A DNA stretch of 64,000 nt, from positions 566,553-630,552 of the forward strand of contig CM030937.1 in assembly GCA_018136815.1 (NCBI GenBank), read 5' to 3'. Source of the stretch: Isochrysis galbana (lineage: Eukaryota; Haptophyta; Isochrysidales; Isochrysidaceae). This document shows positions 18,917 to 28,611 of the stretch, piece after piece. Both the position numbers and the translations under genes were made by a program. Numbering within the stretch: the stretch's first letter is position 1; every line of letters begins with the position of its first letter. A model generated the notes under the pieces. That model searched no databases and had not been told where the DNA came from. It was given only the letters and a program-made list of their open reading frames with translations.

Positions 18917-20476
18917 TCACCACGATCCATCCGGATGGCCGATTGAGTGGCGCCGGCGGCTTGAGACACTTGGCATCCCAGCCCATGTGGGCGCCTCGGT
19001 CAAGTACCGCACGTGCCGGCCCTTGAGATTGGCGGGCATTGAGCTGGAACGTGCGTTGGCCTCTAGCTCGCGCAGCAGCTTGCTCGAATGCAGCTCTCGC
19101 GCCACCCTCTTGCTCGCGGCAGCGGCGCTAAATGCGCCTGTGTCCACTAGCCCCGCTACGAAGGCCGTCTTGCCACCACGCATGCCCACGCTCGTTTTCG
19201 GCCTCCCACGCACCAGGTTGTAAGTGGCCTGGGGTGTACGCGCAGGCGTACCCCAGCTGCCGCGTGTGGCAATTCTCTCGAACTCCGAGGCGTTTTGCTT
19301 CAATCGTGCCAGAGAGGCAGACCACTCATGTCCGCCTGCGAGCATCGTCGATGTCTGGTGTCGGTGTTGGGACATATTCAACGTCTGCAGCGAGTCCCTC
19401 GACGCGAAATGCTGAGCCACTAGCTGACCGGCTGATTGACAACGGCGTTGAGGCGAATGATGGGCTGGGGGCCTTGTGTACTGCTGCAGGAGCCGCGAGC
19501 GCATCATCTCTACGCTGTTGTCAAGCGGGCTGCCGCTCGGCATGCACCTATGCGAGGCGACCTCGTCCCCGACTTCAGGGGCCATGGTGGGCTCTGCTGG
19601 GGGCGAATGATTGGCCGACAAATGCCGACCAGTGCCCTGGGCGCTGGGCAGCCGCATCCGATAGCTAAACTTGACATCCTCCTTCTCGGCGCCTGTTGGC
19701 GCCCCCAATAGCTGGGGCGCCACAACCGCCGGCTGCTCGAGCAGCTCCTCGACGTTGCGCGCCTCCACGCGACCCATAGCTAGCACGGTCGCGGCTAGGG
19801 TGGCGCGGAGTGTTGGATTCTTTGAGGCTCGCGTCGGCGACGGCACAGCTAATTGCTCCCACGGGGTGACTGGAACGTCAAATGGCATCGTATGGGAAAT
19901 GGTGGGCATGCTTGGCGTCCTGTGCAACTCCACGAAAGCATCGTGACCTTCCTCGCCCTCGTGCCTTCGCTGATGGCGCCTCGTCTGTGACTGGCCCGCA
20001 TCAAGCGATAGACTGACGAATTTCTTCGCCTGTGCCGCAGCTTGGCGCACAGCGGGCGCAGCGGGCGCAGGGGCAGGGACTGATGGTGGCCTGGTCGGTT
20101 TGGTCGGCTCCGTCACCTTGGGCGCTTGCTTGTCTTCACTCCGTCTTATGAAGAGGTCGTCTTCCGTCTGGTGGTCCCAGCCGCTGACTCCCCACGCACC
20201 TCCCCACGCTTGATTGACCTGACTGCTAATCTTCGCTGGAGTCTCCTGCTTGAACCGGCTGCGAGGACCCCGCGAGAGTCTCTCGTGAGGAGAGGAGGAA
20301 GAGGCGGCTGCTATTGAGCGCACTTCCTCCTCCCATTCTCTGGCGGCCGGGTGGTCGGAGACGTCGCGAAGGGAGGCCACGGCCGTGTAGATGCTTGCGC
20401 GCGTATCCTCCTCGATCTGCCGTTGTAGCTGCTCGAGTCGTGCTGCAGAGGGCACGCGAGTGCTGAGTGATGCCAT
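18917..20476 (-). CDS. Unknown 519-aa protein, Ser/Ala/Arg-rich
   Basis: The longest frame begins at 20731, but its first 85 residues are Ser-Leu repeats from a CT microsatellite. The start at 20476 (MASLSTRVPSAARLEQLQRQ) lies just past the repeat and begins a normal helical segment, so it is preferred. Residues 10-55 look like an amphipathic helix or coiled coil with LEQLQRQIEEDTRASIYTA. A Trp-rich segment (NQAWGGAWGVSGWDHQTEDD) is near residue 90. The rest is mostly disordered, with recurrent short Ser-X-Pro motifs and small helical pieces such as LRATLAATVLAMGRVEARNV. The C-terminal third holds RLKQNASEFERIATRGSWG and KRVARELHSSKLLRELEANA. No domain is recognised; helical pieces in a disordered background are common in cytoskeletal proteins, but that is a guess. 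No intron is evident. Confidence 0.6.
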   Translation of the reverse strand: MASLSTRVPSAARLEQLQRQIEEDTRASIYTAVASLRDVSDHPAAREWEEEVRSIAAASSSSPHERLSRGPRSRFKQETPAKISSQVNQAWGGAWGVSGWDHQTEDDLFIRRSEDKQAPKVTEPTKPTRPPSVPAPAPAAPAVRQAAAQAKKFVSLSLDAGQSQTRRHQRRHEGEEGHDAFVELHRTPSMPTISHTMPFDVPVTPWEQLAVPSPTRASKNPTLRATLAATVLAMGRVEARNVEELLEQPAVVAPQLLGAPTGAEKEDVKFSYRMRLPSAQGTGRHLSANHSPPAEPTMAPEVGDEVASHRCMPSGSPLDNSVEMMRSRLLQQYTRPPAHHSPQRRCQSAGQLVAQHFASRDSLQTLNMSQHRHQTSTMLAGGHEWSASLARLKQNASEFERIATRGSWGTPARTPQATYNLVRGRPKTSVGMRGGKTAFVAGLVDTGAFSAAAASKRVARELHSSKLLRELEANARSSSMPANLKGRHVRYLTEAPTWAGMPSVSSRRRHSIGHPDGSW

Positions 20477-20539
20477 CACTCGCGTCCCACAGAGAGAGGG
20501 AGAGAGGAAGAGAAACCACAGAGAAGGAGATGATGAGGG

Positions 20540-20605
20540 AGGAGGAGAGGGGGGGGGGGGGGGGAGAAGAGGGGGGAGAGGGGGAGAAGGGGAGGGGGGG
20601 GGAGG

Positions 20606-20688
<83 letters not shown>

Positions 20689-20720
20689 AGAGAGAGGGGG
20701 AGGGAGGGAGGGAGGTGTTA
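20540..20720. repeat. G-run and (GA)n microsatellite
   Basis: Mixed G-tracts from about 20550 followed by a nearly perfect GA run (about 20610-20690) directly upstream of the 519-aa protein's start. It generates the artefactual Ser-Leu N-terminus on the minus strand and (ER)n ORFs on the plus strand. Confidence 0.9.
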
Positions 20721-21520
20721 CGCCCAGCCAAGTTTCTAGATATGAATCAAGATATAGACTAGACTACGCTCTCTCTATCAAGAGTTGGTTCGGCATGCGT
20801 TCAGAATGGCCAGACGAGGTAAAGGACACCGTAGTAATATACTTTTGAGTCGGTAGGCGTTCGACCAGAGATTTATTGTTGGTGCCACTTATAGAGAGGT
20901 TGAGCCACTCTACACTCTTCCTCCCTCTACTCTTCAAGTAGGTTGTAAAAAATACGTGCGTTCACTTTTGTAGGGGGGGTGAGTCTGTAGTGGACGGGTG
21001 TTCATGTGTTCATTGTCCCGCGCCGTGAGTTGGGTGTGTTCGCGGCTAGGAGACAGGGAGAAGAGGAGACGGGGCCGGCGGCCGGAGAGGGAGGGAGGGA
21101 GGGAGGGGACCGGGGGAGGGGGAAGGGGGAGGGGGGGGGGGGGGGGGGGAGGGGGGCGAGCGCGCGCGAGAGAGAGAGGAAGAAGAGCGAGAGAGCGGAG
21201 AGAGGGAGTTCGTCGTTGTTTCGCTTGGTTGAACGCCGCGTTTACGCGTTTACGCGGCGTTACGCGTTACGCGGCGCGAGGAACATTTTCAAGGTTTTTG
21301 ACCGTGTTCAGCACTTTGGGGATCGAGGGAGTAATAGGTAGTCGACTATGTTCAAACGGTCAAAAAGTTTGAATTGAGTTCGCGCTCGACATTTTTTTTT
21401 AGCACCTACTTGTATCATCTTTAGTCTTTAGTCTTTAGACGCGCAGCGCCGAGGTAAGTAGAGCTGTAGAAGTGTACTCTAGAGTACTCGGCGTGTAGCC
21501 AACTCCTGGCGCGTGCCCAT
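20721..21520. other. Intergenic with second G/GA-rich tract
   Basis: A G-rich low-complexity block lies at about 21057-21200. TTTACGCGTTTACGCGGCG forms a short direct-repeat cluster at about 21239-21275. No gene is supported. Confidence 0.5.
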
Positions 21521-21528
21521 CTCCTGGC

Positions 21529-22798
21529 TAGGGGTAGGCCAGGATATCCGAGATATCCATCGGGATATTTGGGCGGATATGCTGGAAATGGATATCTCTG
21601 GATAGATGTGGGATATTTGGGCGCTGTGAGCGTGCGGTGCCCAAAAACAAAACTCGCATTCGGCGCGTCGCCGCAGAGCCGCTGTACCCCTGCGGCGCTC
21701 ACGATTGGGAGGTGACAAATCAAGCGAATACGTAATAAACAATGTTGTTACTGTAATAGTAATTGCCCATCTCACCACCGAGAGCGCCACCCCGCTCCCT
21801 GCTGCCACCCACCACCATGCCACGAGGTGAGCTGCCGCTCTTGCACCTGCCCTGGCGCTAGAGCGCCACCCACTCACCTGTGCCTATGCCCATCTCCTTG
21901 CGCAGGTCCACGCCGCTCGCGCCGCTCCGCACCGCGCAGGAACGCCGACAATTCTGTCGGCGACAACCCTGCGCGTGTGAGCGCCGAGAACGCACGCAGA
22001 GCGACTCATCGACAGAGCGCGGCGAAGAGACCGTCGAGGAGGGGGATGGGCTGGAGATTCTGATGGTCTACGATGCGCTGGAGGCACTGAGGGGGTGGGT
22101 GCGGCAGCTTGCAAATCTCCCTTGCTTCTCTCACATCGCGGGGGTTGCCGATCAATTGACAAGAGAGCTTCCTGAATACCTTGTGGCATGCCAAGGAGCA
22201 AAGATCGAACATCGCAAAGATCGAACATCGGGACGTGTCAACTTTCACCAAAGACGTGTTGCAATGGTGGGCGTTCAGTCATACGAAGCTCCCGACCTGG
22301 TCCCTTGCGGCTAGGATTGCATTTTGTCTCAGTCCTAATTCTGCCTCTTGTGAACGTGTGTTTTCGTTGTTGCAGTGCATGTTTGGTGCTAATCGTGCGA
22401 CGTCTTTGGCTGACCAAGTAGAGGCATCAGTGATGTTGCGATTCAATCGCAACAAGCGGACGTGTGTGTAGGGCAGTCGATGTCCATTGCCACTGTGAGA
22501 TATGAGCTCATGTGTTGGGGTGAATGAATGACATCAAAAGGCACTAACTAACTAAGCACTATGGAAAGTAGGAATGAGGGAAGATGGAGGCAGACAAAGA
22601 GGTAGAGTAAGTAGGGAGGGGCCCGCGGCCTACGGGAGTGTGGGTGTGGCAGGCGACGAATCGGTGCAAGTGCGAGGACCACTTATAACAATAGTATCGA
22701 GATATTTTTTGGGATATTTGGGCTGGCGCTTGGATATTTCTTGGATATTTTTGAGGGATATTTGGGCGAAGATTCGTGGATATCCTGGCCTACCCCTA
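21529..22798 (+). mobile_element. hAT-superfamily DNA transposon, complete ends with 8-bp TSD
   Basis: Perfect 21-bp terminal inverted repeats begin TAGGGGTAGGCCAGGATATC (left 21529-21549; right ends at 22798). The flanking 8-bp duplication is CTCCTGGC at 21521-21528 and 22799-22806. Both subterminal zones carry several GGATATTTGGGC-type motifs, typical hAT transposase binding clusters. The 1,270-bp interior encodes only the C-terminal part of a hAT transposase, so this copy is internally deleted. The TIR consensus (TAGGGGT...) and TSD length fit hAT. Related single ends occur at about 14614 and 44341. Confidence 0.93.
21880..22471 (+). pseudogene. hAT transposase C-terminal fragment, frameshifted
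   Basis: Two overlapping frames together give the hAT C-terminal dimerisation region (Dimer_Tnp_hAT). The first frame (to about 22200) carries ALRGWVRQLANLPCFSHIAG and TRELPEYLVACQGAK. The second frame (about 22220-22471) carries LPTWSLAARIAFCLSPNSAS, then CERVFSLL, then SLADQVEASVMLRFNRNKRT, the hallmark SSAxxERxFS-like block. The frame change coincides with a 16-bp tandem duplication (CAAAGATCGAACATCG twice at about 22199-22231), whose length modulo 3 accounts for the shift. The catalytic DDE core and the BED zinc finger are absent. It cannot encode an active enzyme. Confidence 0.85.
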
Positions 22799-22906
22799 CT
22801 CCTGGCAGTGGTGTCCTTCGTGGCCACAGCTCCCCAGGGAGGCTGAGCCGGCCCCGTGGGCGACCTGCCTAGGGGCTAGGGCACCACTCCCGGCCTCTGG
22901 GCGTGC

Positions 22907-23590
22907 ATGGCTTCGCTCGGCGCGAACGACGGGTCTCCAGAGGTGACGTCGGCGTCTGGGCTCGACCCCGACGAAAGCGTCCTTCGAGGTGAGGAGGGGC
23001 CAGGCGGCGCGCGCGGCGGGCGTCCCGCGCGACGGGCGCGTGCCTCAGTATCATATACAGTCGGTAGGCGCGCCTCGCCGGCCGATGACACGAAGAAAAG
23101 GGCTCTCGGCGCCATTTGCCACTGGCACCACCCCGACGCCGATCGCTCGGAATTGACCACCAAGTCCCAGTGGGCCAAGGAGTTCGGGATCGACAGGCAG
23201 CGCTTCCTCTACTGGGAGCAGCATATCGGGGAAGAGATGCTGGACCGCATCCGGCGCGGCGTCGTGCCTTTACCGCCGCGGTCCGGTGGAGCAAGGAGAG
23301 CCAACAGAGACGCATCGGCATCGCCGCCGCATCCGACGGAACATGGTGCCACGCGCTTGGGGCAGCTGCTTGGGTACAACCTGGACGAGCTCAAGGAGAA
23401 GCTGCAGGCCGGCTGCAAGCGCATTGGCGATGGCCGCCAATACGGCGTAGGGCGGACGCGCGGCATGTATCGTGAGGGTGTGAAGTGGGCAGCAAAGGAG
23501 ATGGTGGCTGGGAGGCTTCCGGTCGACGGTCGGAAGGCGGCGAAGGTGCTCGCAGCTGTGGGGGTGAGGGTGTCTTACTGGGGATGTTGA
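22907..23590 (+). CDS. Unknown basic protein, 227 aa
   Basis: ATG at 22907, about 100 bp past the hAT target site. Residues 1-60 are acidic, then Gly/Arg-rich and probably disordered. Residues 65-117 look like a folded helical unit: KKRALGAICHWHHPDADRSE, TTKSQWAKEFGIDRQRFLYW and EQHIGEEMLDRIRRG, suggestive of a helix-turn-helix or Myb-like DNA-binding fold by pattern only. Residues 145-225 form a second helical unit (LGQLLGYNLDELKEKLQAGC, GVKWAAKEMVAGRLPVDGRK). No family is recognised. Its stop overlaps by 16 bp, tail to tail, with the minus-strand ORF ending at 23575. GC-rich codon usage resembles the host genes. It could be a host gene or belong to an unrecognised mobile element together with its two neighbours. 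Confidence 0.5.
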   Translation: MASLGANDGSPEVTSASGLDPDESVLRGEEGPGGARGGRPARRARASVSYTVGRRASPADDTKKRALGAICHWHHPDADRSELTTKSQWAKEFGIDRQRFLYWEQHIGEEMLDRIRRGVVPLPPRSGGARRANRDASASPPHPTEHGATRLGQLLGYNLDELKEKLQAGCKRIGDGRQYGVGRTRGMYREGVKWAAKEMVAGRLPVDGRKAAKVLAAVGVRVSYWGC

Positions 23591-24411
23591 GGCGGGGCGG
23601 CGGGGCGCGGTGGGGTCGGGGAGGCTAAGGAGGCGGAGTGGGGAGAGCCGAGGTGGTAGAGCTTCCGGGCGATGGCGGCAATGAAGTCGTCGTTGTCGAG
23701 ATCGAGAGGTGGGATGGAGTGAGGCGTGAAAACAGAAGGGAGCGGATACGTGGTTTGTGTGGTTGGATGAGCGATAGGGTAGACGGCGGGGCAGAAGCCG
23801 AGGGAGTTGGGCAGGGGTGAGTAGAAGTGCGGTTGAGCCGGCGAGGGGAGAATTGTGGGGTCCGGTGCGGTTTGGTGGTGGTAGACCGGTGCGAATTGAG
23901 GAGGTGATGGTTGGTGGGACATTTGGTGGAAGTTGGGCTGGAAATTGGTCTGGCAAGTAGGTGGGTATTGGAATGGTAAGGCGGCGGGAGGAGGATCGTT
24001 GGAGGCGACCGGAGGAGGAGAGAGGGAGGAGAAGGGCGCAAGGGCGTGTCCGTTTGGTTGGTGCGGCTTGGGTGCAACTGGATGGTAGTGAGTTGGATGA
24101 GAGGTCTGGAAAGGCTGACATGGTTGGAAGAATTGAGGTGGCTGCAAAGGGTGGGGACCGGTCGGAGCTGGCGGACAGGGGGTGGTGTGGGAAGCGAAGA
24201 GGGGTGGGCGTGAGTGGCAAGGCGTGATCGGTACGCCTCCGCTACCATGTGTGGGATGGAGTGGAGCTGTGGCTGTGTTGCATGTGGGGGCAAGAGGATT
24301 GATGTATGTAACATGTGAGGTACAGTCCAGAGACATGGGGCACGGGCCACCGGACACATGGGAGGCACGCAACGGAGGAGCTGAGGACGAGCGAGGGACC
24401 TCGACCGGCAT
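23575..24411 (-). CDS. Unknown Pro/His/Thr-rich protein, 278 aa
   Basis: ATG at 24411 (MPVEVPRSSSAPPLRASHVS); the frame remains open upstream to 24585, where the sequence turns Cys/Leu/Val-rich and unlike the rest. The product is dominated by Pro, His, Thr and Ser in irregular, non-repeating order (for example FQYPPTCQTNFQPNFHQMSH). It ends with an ordered-looking motif, PPLDLDNDDFIAAIARKLYH, that resembles a short helix capable of protein contact. Pro/Gln/His-rich proteins with a short C-terminal helix occur among retroelement Gag proteins and transcription regulators; neither is demonstrated. Arranged tail-to-tail with 22907-23590 and head-to-head with 24732-25367. Confidence 0.4.
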   Translation of the reverse strand: MPVEVPRSSSAPPLRASHVSGGPCPMSLDCTSHVTYINPLAPTCNTATAPLHPTHGSGGVPITPCHSRPPLFASHTTPCPPAPTGPHPLQPPQFFQPCQPFQTSHPTHYHPVAPKPHQPNGHALAPFSSLSPPPVASNDPPPAALPFQYPPTCQTNFQPNFHQMSHQPSPPQFAPVYHHQTAPDPTILPSPAQPHFYSPLPNSLGFCPAVYPIAHPTTQTTYPLPSVFTPHSIPPLDLDNDDFIAAIARKLYHLGSPHSASLASPTPPRPAAPPQHPQ

Positions 24412-24731
24412 GCGGTCACGCGAGACGAGAACGAGGACGAAGAGCACACAAGGCAGGAGGCCACAGGAGCGCTCAAGCGATAGCGCTGAGCGTACAAAAG
24501 CTACCGGAACGAGAGAAGACACGCGGGGGGGGGGAAAGGAGAGAACGCGCGGGAAAAGAAAGAGACGACAGTGGGCGGAAAACACTCAGTGGGAACGGGG
24601 AGAGAGGGAAGGAGGGACGAGGCGAGAATTGGGAAAGAGGGACGTGAGGGGACGATCCTATCGGGAGCGGGCGGGAAAGGTGAGCGTGATACGGAACTAG
24701 ACAACGAAGGGGGGTCACGCGAGGAAACCTA

Positions 24732-25367
24732 ATGGCGGGAAAGATGCGAAGAGGTATGAACAACCCCCCCTACCCGCGACAGGGAGCAACCAACTCCAAC
24801 GATGCAAACGGCAATGCTAACCGTTCCCATTCTCACTCAAGCGCAGGTGCGAGCAGCGGCGAGCATGCGAATGAGGCTGCACGGCGCCCACGCTCCTCGG
24901 CCGCCGGCAAGCGCAAAAAGCGATTCTCGACCAGCGAATTTTTGGACCTCGGGCCTATCACATACGGCGAGGGACTGCAGCTTGCACGCGCTGAGCACCA
25001 GCGGCTAGCCGATCAGAAGGGGCATAAAGAAGCCCGGGCTCGAGCGCGCAAGGAAAACAGTGAGCAGCGCGCCCTACATCAGAAGGTTGATGCACGTGCG
25101 GCTGCGGCAAAACTTTGGGAGGCGGATGGAGACGCCTCGCGACTCAAGAAGACCGAGCTCATTGCCCTCTTCAATGAGGTCAAGGTGGGCGGCGGCAACT
25201 TTAAGCCGCAAGATGGCAAGAAGGAGAAGCTCCTGCCCGCCTTCCACAATCATGTTGCAGAATTGGGAGAGTGGGAGAGTGTTGTAAAGGTGGTCTGGGA
25301 TCCGCCCGTGGACGAGTTAGATGAGTTCGGTCGTAAAAGCTTTGTCCAAGTGGGAACTGCTAGCTGA
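24732..25367 (+). CDS. Unknown basic helical protein, 211 aa
   Basis: ATG at 24732 (MAGKMRRGMNNPPYPRQGAT). Residues 1-58 are Asn/Ser/His-rich and probably disordered, followed by a basic stretch (RRPRSSAAGKRKKRFSTSEF) that could be a nuclear localisation signal. Residues 70-135 form a long charged helix (ARAEHQRLADQKGHKEARAR). Residues 136-185 read SRLKKTELIALFNEVKVGGG and KPQDGKKEKLLPAFHNHV, reminiscent of a SAP-type or similar DNA-binding helix-extended-helix, by pattern only. The C-terminus is acidic. The role is unknown. The start faces that of the minus-strand Pro-rich ORF across a 320-bp intergenic region. Confidence 0.5.
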   Translation: MAGKMRRGMNNPPYPRQGATNSNDANGNANRSHSHSSAGASSGEHANEAARRPRSSAAGKRKKRFSTSEFLDLGPITYGEGLQLARAEHQRLADQKGHKEARARARKENSEQRALHQKVDARAAAAKLWEADGDASRLKKTELIALFNEVKVGGGNFKPQDGKKEKLLPAFHNHVAELGEWESVVKVVWDPPVDELDEFGRKSFVQVGTAS

Positions 25368-26022
25368 GGTCAGGAGTGAAGAGGATGAGGGTGGGGATGG
25401 GGAGGAAGGGGGGTGAAGCTTGTGTGCTATGGGTGTCTCACTCATGTTATCTCTTGTTAGGCCTTGTTGCATGCCTAGGGTCGTAATATCTCACAGGACT
25501 TGATCGGCACGGCGGCACCGCGCGTGCTGCCAGGCCAAGTGCGGCCAACCAGCGCAGGTATTCAGTGAAGCCACGACCAAGTCCCCAGGGAAGAAGGCTT
25601 GGGGTGAGGCCCACCTATACCCCTTTGGCCAGGCATGTCCTTTTTGTACATGATTTTGCTGAGCTATGTGCACCACAGTGTGGAAGTACACCAATGACAG
25701 GAGATAAGTATACCGTTATAATCACGGGCCAAAACCGCTCGAGGGCCGCACGCCGTGCCGGCTGTGTAGGTGCGCCACTGGAGCTTTTGGTGTGTTGGCA
25801 GCCTCAATGCCTTCCATACCCATAATGGAGTGCCTTGGGTGGGGGCCCATGCAGCCAGGGTGGAAAAATACAGTGGGGAAGGACAAAGTTGTTAGGAGTT
25901 GGCTACACACGGAGTATAGAGTACGTCAGTAGAGTAGAGTACAGAAGACTAGTACGAATTCATGTTTAACTCGTACCGTTCCCCTTCCTCCCTCGCTGCT
26001 GCCGGCGCTCCTCGCGTGGCGG
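25368..26022. other. Intergenic
   Basis: No gene seen; GA/GT-rich patches and short ORFs on both strands without splice or family support. Confidence 0.5.
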
Positions 26023-27111
26023 ATGAGTGTGGCTCCCGCTGAGGCGAGCGAGGCGCCGGCGCGCGAGGTGAGGCTGGTGCAGTACGAAGGCGAGCATCAG
26101 CTGCAGGTGGGCCTCTCTCTCCCGCTCTCCGCTCTGTCCCTCTTCTCCCTCTCTCTCTCTCTCTCGCTCGCTCCCCCGCCCCCCCCCCTCCCCTCCCCCC
26201 TCCCCCGGTCCCCTCCCTCCCTCCCTTCCTCTCCCTGTCTCCTCTTCTCCCTGTCTCCTATTCTCCCGTTCTCCTCTAGTCCCTTTCTCCGTGTCTTTCT
26301 ATGTCTCTTTATGTGGCCCATAGTCTTTTCTTCCCTTGTAGCTCCCCGCCCACACACACACACCCTTTAACTCCGCCTCCGTTTTCTGATCTTAGGGCAT
26401 CATCGACCTCATCTCAGTCGATCTCTCCGAGCCCTACTCCATCTTCACCTACCGTTACTTCATCAATCAAGTGGGCGCATTAATCGCACGAGCGACGGTG
26501 GCATCTCTTGAGCTGATTAGGCTGACACTCACTGCCCCCCGACTCGCAGTGGCCGCAGCTGTGCTTTGTTGCCCTCGCACCAGCTGCTGAAGGCAAAGAG
26601 GAGGAGGACGTGGTGGGCGTCATTGTCTGCAAGCAGGACATGCATCGGAGCGGGAGGACACGTGGCTACATCGCAATGCTCGCGGTGCACCACTCCATGC
26701 GCAAGCGCGGCATGGGTTCTCAGTTGGTGTCACTTGCTGTGAGCGCCATGCGGGATGGCGGGTGTGACGAGGCTGTGCTAGAGACCGAGGTCACAAACAT
26801 CGGAGCGCTCCGCCTCTACGAGGGTCTCGGATTTGTCAGAGACAAGAGATTGCACAAGTATTACCTAAACGGTGAGGTGCCACACGATGGAAGGCACGGC
26901 CCCTTGTGGCGAGGCAAGTACTTCTGGAAGCCATCCGCACACTCGTCACACCTTACCCTAATGTGATCTATGCGCAGGCAACGATGCCTTCCGTCTAAAG
27001 GTTTGGTTTGTGAGTCCAAGTGAGACGGCCAACTTGAAGCAGCCACTTACGGAGGGGCACGTCACCGGAGCAACAATGGCAGAGATGGCCGTAGAGGCGG
27101 GCACAGCTTAG
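26023..27111 (+). CDS. NAA30: N-alpha-acetyltransferase 30, NatC catalytic subunit (GNAT)
   Basis: Four exons with GT-AG introns: 26023-26106, 26396-26470, 26550-26871 and 26978-27111, giving 204 aa. NatC acetylates nascent N-termini such as Met-Leu, Met-Ile and Met-Phe. Diagnostic blocks are [16 protein letters not shown] (exon 2, peptide-binding loop), [39 protein letters not shown] (acetyl-CoA-binding motif RxxGxG), and [20 protein letters not shown] followed by [16 protein letters not shown]. Exon 4 supplies NDAFRLKVW, the family's conserved ending. Without splicing at 26872 the frame would read into a spurious tail, so the exon 3/4 junction is well supported. Residues 1-23 are a short disordered N-terminus. 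Intron 1 (289 bp) is filled with a CT/C-rich microsatellite. Key residues look intact. A NAA35 or NAA38 partner is not in the window. Confidence 0.92.
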
Positions 27112-28074
27112 GCATCCGTTCCTACTAATGGCCAGGCTCGGACGTGGGAAGTGCGGTGTGTAGTCTTCCTTCTTTTGGCATGCAGCACATGTCTGTGGGT
27201 TGTTCGGTTGCTTTTATTTGTGCCGCTTGTCACCGCTCTCACCGCATGCTCTGTGTGCGGTTGTCTCCCATGCTCTGATGCCTATCCACTATGAGCCTCC
27301 AATGAGCAAGACCGCCCTCGCGCAAAGCCAATTTGATGCGCAAGCCTGTTTAATTGAAATGACGGGCGATTCAACGTGTATTGTGCGTTCTACATACGAG
27401 GTCGGAGACCAAAAACGCCGGCGGGGGTCCTGGTGAGGGTCAATGAGAAGCCGCCAAGATCCGTAGCGATTGCCTGCCACCGCGCACAAGGATCGCAAAT
27501 CGCAAAGGCATTAATCAGGTTTTTTGGCAACTTTGTATCGGGGCTACCGCGATGCGATGGGAGAGAGGTGGGCGCGGGGCGGAGGGGGTGGGTCTCCCCC
27601 CATTCCTCGTTTCGACGGGGCTAGAAGTTATAGCCTGCTCACGCGGGGCATCGGTCGAAAAAACGAGGCACCGAAGCTTGAGGTCGCGACCACTTCCACA
27701 TCCACATCTAAGCTATAAGCTCTAAGCTCTAATCGCTCCAACTCCAACTCCAACGTGTAACACGGCAGACGCGCACGTCCGCGGCCGGCTGCCCTCGCCC
27801 CCTCCCGATATCTTTCATAAACCCAGCCAGCCAGGCATGACAGACCCTACATGTGAAACACAGGAACAGTGTTTTTTTCGGGGTTGGGGGTTGGCTAGTT
27901 AGTGGCTAAGGCATATGAGATCTTTCATTTTTCTTTTCAGATCTTGCATCTTGCGAGTTGTCTTTTTTCCGCTACTCTCTGGAAAACTATGAGGGAATGG
28001 GGGGGGGGGGGGGGGGGGGGGGGTTCCGTTCGGTTGTAACGAGCTGCGGCCGGCGCACTTCCGTCGCGAGCGTC
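27112..28074. other. Intergenic
   Basis: Short ORFs only. A G-run lies at about 28000-28022 just upstream of the next gene. A G/T-rich block at about 27870-27905 shows nothing coding. Confidence 0.5.
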
Positions 28075-28611
28075 ATGCCAAAGAAGGGGTCGAAGAAGGC
28101 GGGGCCAAAGGACTGGGGCAAGGTGCAGAGGGAAAACTGGGTGAACGTGGAGGTGCGCAATTCGAAGTGGGCATCGATGCGCTTCACCAGCCTGATGCGC
28201 ACGACAGAGACGCTGGAGACAGTACGTCGGCTGATCATCGACCAGCATCAGGTGTCCATCGATGAGGGTCTACGTATGTATCTGGGCACGGAGTGCGTCC
28301 CGGAGTGCGAGTTCCAGTCAAGTGACTTTAGACTTCGGTTGCAAGAGCTCGGTATGATCGGAGGTTCCAAAAACGATAAGGTTGTTAACGTGATCACGTA
28401 CCAGTACGCACCTTTCGAGAGCGCACTCCGATTGCCACCGCTCGCCATTCCCACATCCGTCGCAACCTTAGCCAAGGGCATGTCGACTAACATACCTAGA
28501 GGCGTGGCCACGGCGGCGATGTTTGTGAATGGTGTCGACGGCGACGGCTTGGGCGACAGAGATGATGAATATCCGGGTGATGGCGAGGGCGGCGATGATG
28601 ATGACACGTAG
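28075..28611 (+). CDS. Unknown protein, 178 aa, possible ubiquitin-like fold
   Basis: The frame opens at 27958, but the residues before 28075 include poly-Gly from a G-run; MPKKGSKKAGPKDWGKVQRE is the natural start. Residues 1-20 are Lys-rich. Residues 20-75 (NWVNVEVRNSKWASMRFTSL, then TETLETVRRLIIDQHQV, then GLRMYLG) alternate strands and a helix in a beta-grasp-like order, with the YLG and later LQELGM segments reminiscent of ubiquitin-like domains; this is a pattern impression, not an assignment. Residues about 105-150 continue with VVNVITYQYAPFESALRLPP, and the C-terminus is acidic (GDGEGGDDDD). Intronless. Confidence 0.6.
   Translation: MPKKGSKKAGPKDWGKVQRENWVNVEVRNSKWASMRFTSLMRTTETLETVRRLIIDQHQVSIDEGLRMYLGTECVPECEFQSSDFRLRLQELGMIGGSKNDKVVNVITYQYAPFESALRLPPLAIPTSVATLAKGMSTNIPRGVATAAMFVNGVDGDGLGDRDDEYPGDGEGGDDDDT

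Noticed and set aside
20477..20762. N-terminal Ser-Leu extension of the 519-aa protein and (ER)n ORFs
   Set aside because: Produced by the GA/CT repeat; a good start lies immediately after it at 20476.
23270..24220. 316-aa minus-strand ORF overlapping 23575-24411 in another frame
   Set aside because: A shadow frame of the Pro-rich ORF and of the plus-strand gene; no coherent protein features.
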